NCBI GenBank assembly: GCA_003990745.1
Contig: RBNI01000009.1
Span: forward strand, 1-64,000
Reading direction: 5' to 3'
DNA from: Jimgerdemannia flammicorona
Lineage: Eukaryota > Mucoromycota > Endogonomycetes > Endogonales > Endogonaceae
DNA length: 64,000 nucleotides
Shown here: positions 59,724 to 64,000 of the stretch, piece by piece
How the letters are laid out: each line of letters starts with the position of its first letter
Numbering within the stretch: position 1 is the first letter of the stretch
Made by a program: the position numbers and the translations under genes
The notes under the pieces: model-generated
What the model saw: only the letters and a program-made list of their open reading frames with translations
The model's database searches: none
Told to the model about the DNA's origin: nothing

Positions 59724-61334
59724 TTAAACATTGTTGAGCTGGGTAGTATCGTTAACCCTGTTGGTCGGGATTTCGTGGATCTGCTCGATCAGCTTGGGTT
59801 CGTGGGTCTGTTTGACCATTGGGGGGATAATGAGAAAGGGCGTTAGAGATATGAATCGAAACCCCCGAGTCCATCAACACAAAAACCACTATACTACCAT
59901 CCCCACTTTATACATCCATCCCCACTGTGTACATATAAGAAGCTCAATTTACCTTGGGATCAACCATGACAATCTTGTCGACATGGTAGTAAGCCAGCTC
60001 GCCAATCTCACCAGCATCCAAACCCTTGATCTCGGTCTCGGCATCGACACGGAGGGAAAAGCCGGGGATCTTGTCCATGACAAAGAGGATGAAGTAGGTG
60101 ACACCGAAGGAGTAGGACATCCCAGCGCAACCGTCAGCGAGCTGGTACCCGACCTGGATAAAGTTACCGTTGAGCCACCCACCGTTGATCACAGTGGAAC
60201 CATCAAGGGCAGCGATGTAGGACTCAGCGAAAATGCCGGTGAGGATGTCACCAACGAGACCACCAACACCGTGGACGGCAAAGACGTCGAGGGCGTCGTC
60301 GTAGTTGAAAGCATGCTTCAGCTTGCAGGCGAGGTTACAGATGATGGCACCGACGAAACCGAAAGCGACGGCGGAGGCGGGGCCAACAAAGCCGGAAGCG
60401 GGGGTGATGGCAACGAGGCCGACAACAGCGCCGGAGCAGAAACCGAGGGCGGAGAACTTGTGCTCGAGGCGGTAGTCCATGAGCATCCAGGTGAGACCAC
60501 CGACGGAAGCAGCGAGGTTTGTGACGACGCAGGCCATAGCGGCGCGGATGTTGCCGGCGACGGCGGAACCACCGTTGAAGCCGAACCAGCCGAACCAAAG
60601 GAAGGCGGTGCCAAGGACGACGTTGGCCATGTTGTGGGGCTTGAACTCCTCCGTACCGTGACCCTGGCGCTTACCGAGGACGAGGGCATAGGCTAGCGAA
60701 GCAGCGCCGGAGCTGATGTGGACGGGAGTACCACCGGCGAAGTCAAGGCCACCGAGCTTGGCGGACCAACCGCTGACGTTCCAGGTCCAGTAAGCGATCG
60801 GATCGTAGACAACTGTGGTCCAGACGAAGATGAAGAAGATCATGGGCATGATGCGGCCACGCTCGGCGGCGGAGCCGATGGCGAGAGCGGGAGTGATGGC
60901 AGCGAACATGCATTGGTAGATAGCGAAGACGATGTCGGGGACCTTGGCGTTGCCCATGGAGGGATTCACGTTGACACCACGGAAGAAGGCGTTGGTGAGG
61001 TCGCCGATATAAGGGTTGGTAGACGTCTTGGAGAATGTCAAACTAAATCCCCACACAAACCACTGTAGTTATAAGAAAAAACCATTAGACATCTGATTCA
61101 TCATGGTTCAATAGCATATCATCGGGGAGTTGATGAGATATTTACCTGGAAGGAAACAATGGCGACGGAGAGGACACTGAGCATGATCAGTGAGAGAGCG
61201 TTCTTGCTCCGGGACATGCCGGAGTAGAAGTAACCTACGCCGGGAATCATAAGCCATACGAGCGCGGTGGAGGTCAAGACCCAGCTAATATCACCGGCAT
61301 CGTAGACGGGAATTGTAGAAGTGGTGGTAGACAT
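59724..61334 (-). CDS. Ammonium transporter (Mep/Amt family), three exons
   Basis: Membrane transporter for ammonium uptake, 460 residues, full length for the family. Exons on the minus strand: 61334-61146, 61062-59953 and 59807-59724 (TAA at 59724), with clean GT-AG introns of 83 and 145 bases, both in phase 0. About eleven hydrophobic segments start at TSTALVWLMIPGVGYFYSGM. Family signatures: DFAGGTPVHISSGAASLAYA, with the conserved Asp and the first pore histidine; FGFNGGSA; and the second pore histidine in FAVHGVGGLVGDILTG. The cytosolic tail GLDAGEIGELAYY matches the conserved regulatory tail of Amt proteins. Nothing is broken. It is probably expressed under nitrogen limitation (see the upstream motifs). 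Which MEP paralogue it is cannot be told from the sequence alone. Confidence 0.95.
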
Positions 61335-61600
61335 TGGGTGTTATAAAGCTAAATTTGTCACTATGATTCAGCCCAGGAGCTCGATTGAATCGTTTGCTGA
61401 GTGGAAAGAGTGTAAGGGAGGGGGGTACGAAGGTTTATATAGTGTTTGTTCCGAGGTCAGGCCACTCAAAATAGTGCGTACTGACGAAAACTTAGATGGC
61501 CGTAAGCCGAATGTAAAGGGGTTTCAGCCACCTGAGGCTCTGGCAGTCACGCACACCAGATAACAGGACCGCCCAATCAGCTCCCCACAGATAACAGGTC
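61335..61600 (-). promoter_or_regulatory. Upstream region of the ammonium transporter, with GATA motifs
   Basis: TATATAAA on the minus strand at 61441-61434, about 100 bases before the ATG. Two copies of CAGATAACAGG at about 61558 and 61589, each with a GATAA core, lie some 230-260 bases upstream, with CCAAT at 61573-61577 between them. Fungal GATA factors of the AreA/Gln3 type bind such sites in nitrogen-regulated genes; that role is inferred. Confidence 0.55.
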
Positions 61601-64000
61601 ATTATTCCTTGACCGCTGATATGCCTAAACTGGATTCCTTCCCCAAGGAAACTGGCTTTTGTCGAGCCAGGTGAACGTGTCCACCCACTGTATCCCGCCA
61701 GATCTGCTCTGTGCTTATATTTTGTGTCATCGCCAAACAAGCCGGGCCACTGCCACAGAATTCTGGAGAACTTCTGCATGAGTTCCACGAACCGCTTCGT
61801 GCTTCTCCATGCTCATATGGAGAACTGCAATTTGATCATCCATCTCAAACATCGCAATTATTACAATCACCACCCCCTCCCACCCTCCCACCCTCCCACC
61901 CTATGCCCAGTCAGCCGGTGAGCTACATATCAATCCGTTCAATACTTGGTGTAGTCATTCTCCGAGCATGTGCGATAATGTCATGGAGCAATTTTGACAT
62001 TTCATTTCCGCGACGATGAGATAGAGATAAAATTGATGGAAGATATCAGCCCTACTAAACAGGTTTTGATCGGATCAGCGATGACTAATGCCCGAACTGT
62101 GGCTCGATCTCGATGCTGTGCTGACCCATTGAGCCGTTTGCCAAACCACCTTCATCGAGATCCCGCGTGTCCCATGATGTTTTCGCGCTTAACCGTGTAT
62201 TGCAATATGCATCAAGACAAATCCGCGGGATTGTTTTGATTCGATCAATCTGATGGATAAAATGTCATGCAAAACGGGTTCAACCCGCGATCACCGTAAT
62301 GTTCTATTATTGTTGATGCCAAACATTCACGTCTGTGGGGTCAATCCGGAAAGCCGAACGGCACTTCCATCAAAAAAGAGAGAAGCATCTCATAGATATT
62401 CCCAGGTTTGTGACGATCTCAATGACTCAATGTTGTTTACTTGTCAGTTGCCACGCCCATCCATTCAAAGTAAGCATTCGCGAGAAACCAGCCCCGCATA
62501 CCCTCCTCTCCCCTTCCCAAGAATATGTATGCATACTCATCATCAGACGGCTCGCGCCTATTATGCTCCCAAGGTTAAATTATGTCGACAGTCCACAATG
62601 GTTGTGTAAGCCTCGGAGAATAACGCTACGTGTCATATACCTCTACTACCACATATATCTAGGGATTTTCGTCGCTACAGATATGTTATACTCACATTTT
62701 TCGCGTTATCATTGCCTAAAATGGGCCTGAACTGTCTAATGTGACGCATCAACAGGCACACGACCCTGTTTTTCGGTAAACTGGCCGGTGTACGGCGGAA
62801 AGCGGCTATGATAAGCCCGAATTGGAAGGATACAAATCCCGGGAGCCTATTGTAAAGCGCATCTCGGAAGAATCTGCACGTGGTGTGTTACCATAGGAAG
62901 AGTATCACATGATTGAGGATTCGCGTCGTTTCGAACCGCGGGTATCAAAGTTGTGGCCACGCTGATATTCTCGGACGTTCACCTGATTTCTATAACAAGG
63001 TTAGTAGCGTTTGCAACCTGCCGGCAATCGGGTCCTATGAGATAAATTTTTCCAACCCAGATAGGCTATAATAAACTTCGCGCCGCAGTGCGAAGACTAC
63101 GTTATAACATTCCGACAGTTTCTAGAGAAATGGCTGGCATCAGCCTCAATCGAGCGATGAGGAAATGGACAAAAATCGAGAAAACCACTTTTCATCTGCC
63201 TGGGCTATTTTCTTCACGGAACAACATGAAAGCATTGCATACTTTCACGGTGGTAGCTGAGACCCGCAGCCTGGTCGTCCCGACAGGTTGCCTTGAAAAG
63301 TACCCAAACCTAGGCGATGATATGGTGATATTCGAGAAATTTATTGGTGGTTTGGAATGGTATGTTATTTGTAGAGAGAGATGCATTAAAGAGAATATGC
63401 ACTGATAGGTTATAAAAAGTAATACAACTTAAAAACAGATCTGAAGCTGTACCTTGTCGGGTGGGGATATAAGAAGCCAAATGGTATGAGAGCCTCTGGT
63501 TGGATGAATGAGCGCTGCTCAGGAGACACGCTAGTGCAACCAAAGCAAGTGCATTATATCTGGGTAAAGAGTCATCAAAACATATCGGAGATGACAATGT
63601 TTGTAGTGTAGAGGGTGTCCAGAAAACGAAAATGGCCAACGATACTACTCTAGCTTCAGGTCTAATGTGAACAAAGAAATAAATAGATGGGTATAAGCCG
63701 ATCCCATGGCTTCTCACGTACTTGTACTATGATGTGCACCCTGACTGTGGTATCGCCGTCATCGAGCCTTTGCTAATCATGGCACTACGTGATATATTAC
63801 GTAAACAGATAATACCTGTAATCGAACAGAAGTTGGGGTAGTTAAATAGTCACAACTCGGCGGTGCCGAATTATTTTTAGATTGGCCACACATTTCTCCA
63901 TTTGGCTCTGTTATCGTGTTCTATGTAAAGTGCATAGTTTGGCTGAGCCATGTGCGGTTTCCTGTATAGTAAGCTTCACTGTATAGTTTGGCTGAGAACT
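61601..64000. other. Intergenic or unassigned sequence
   Basis: Normal composition but no gene I can support. The longest plus-strand frame at 63088-63405 (105 codons; GLFSSRNNMKALHTFTVVAE, GCLEKYPNLGDDMVIFEKF) may be an exon or a relic of unknown origin. A CCCTCCCACCCTCCCACCC microsatellite lies near 61880. The word ATAGTTTGGCTGAG occurs at 63934 and 63983. A tRNA-like stretch near 62085-62165 (minus) is too weak to call. Confidence 0.35.

Noticed and set aside
59731..60696. 321-codon plus-strand frame opposite the ammonium transporter
   Set aside because: It is the reverse of a real, conserved membrane protein gene; composition alone keeps it open.
62085..62165. tRNA or tRNA-derived SINE on the minus strand
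   Set aside because: Box-like words (GGCTCAATGGGT, GTTCGGGC) are present but no cloverleaf can be drawn.
63310..63717. 135-codon minus-strand frame near the right end
   Set aside because: No recognisable motif, and it overlaps another frame of equal quality; probably chance.

Overview
The window looks like nuclear DNA of a filamentous fungus. It has short GT-AG introns, ordinary fungal housekeeping genes at both ends, and about 45 kb of AT-rich, heavily mutated transposon sequence between them. The lineage is not fixed by the sequence. The amino-terminal part of the LRR protein resembles SAM/coiled-coil LRR proteins I associate with Mucoromycota (Mortierella- or Endogonales-type genomes), but that is recollection, not a search result.

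Layout: (1) 59-2962, minus: an IKS1-type protein kinase of ten visible exons, cut by the window edge. (2) 3508-48042: one Tc1/mariner-like element that has been opened by a chain of later insertions. Inside it is Gypsy element O (4843-47162, plus). Inside O, between dUTPase and RT, is Gypsy element B (9820-42839, minus). Inside B's left LTR is Gypsy element A (11114-21766, plus, same family as B), and inside B's leader is LINE L1 (28972-40715), itself split by a second copy of the same LINE, L2 (30242-36118). A hAT-type MITE (8792-9374) sits in O. Target-site duplications can be read for A, B, L1, L2 and the MITE, so the order of insertion is determined: Tc1, then O, then B, then A and L1, then L2. 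(3) 49155-55491, plus: a SAM-like/coiled-coil/LRR gene in which each 28-residue LRR is one 84-base exon with phase-1 borders. (4) 55492-59700: degenerate sequence, a three-unit tandem repeat, an 85-base retroposon with a 16-base duplication, and a 25-G tract. (5) 59724-61334, minus: a complete three-exon ammonium transporter (460 aa) with GATA motifs upstream. (6) 61600-64000: no gene I can support.

The most unusual signal is in the Gypsy elements. Family A/B has 2064-base LTRs whose U3 region, upstream of the TATA box, carries a 365-codon reading frame kept without indels in both A LTRs and recognisable in both B LTRs. Element O, a different family, independently has a 267-codon frame at the equivalent place in both of its LTRs. 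Both families also encode a trimeric-type dUTPase, but at different positions: between nucleocapsid and protease in A/B, and between protease and RT in O. The LTR protein would be made from the 3' end of the genomic RNA, after pol, where retroviruses place accessory genes. I do not recognise either LTR protein.

Decay differs by layer. O and the Tc1 arms are extremely AT-rich. In A most in-frame stops are TGA where Arg (CGA) is expected, as from CpG deamination. The LINEs remain GC/purine-rich with few stops. This matches the insertion order.
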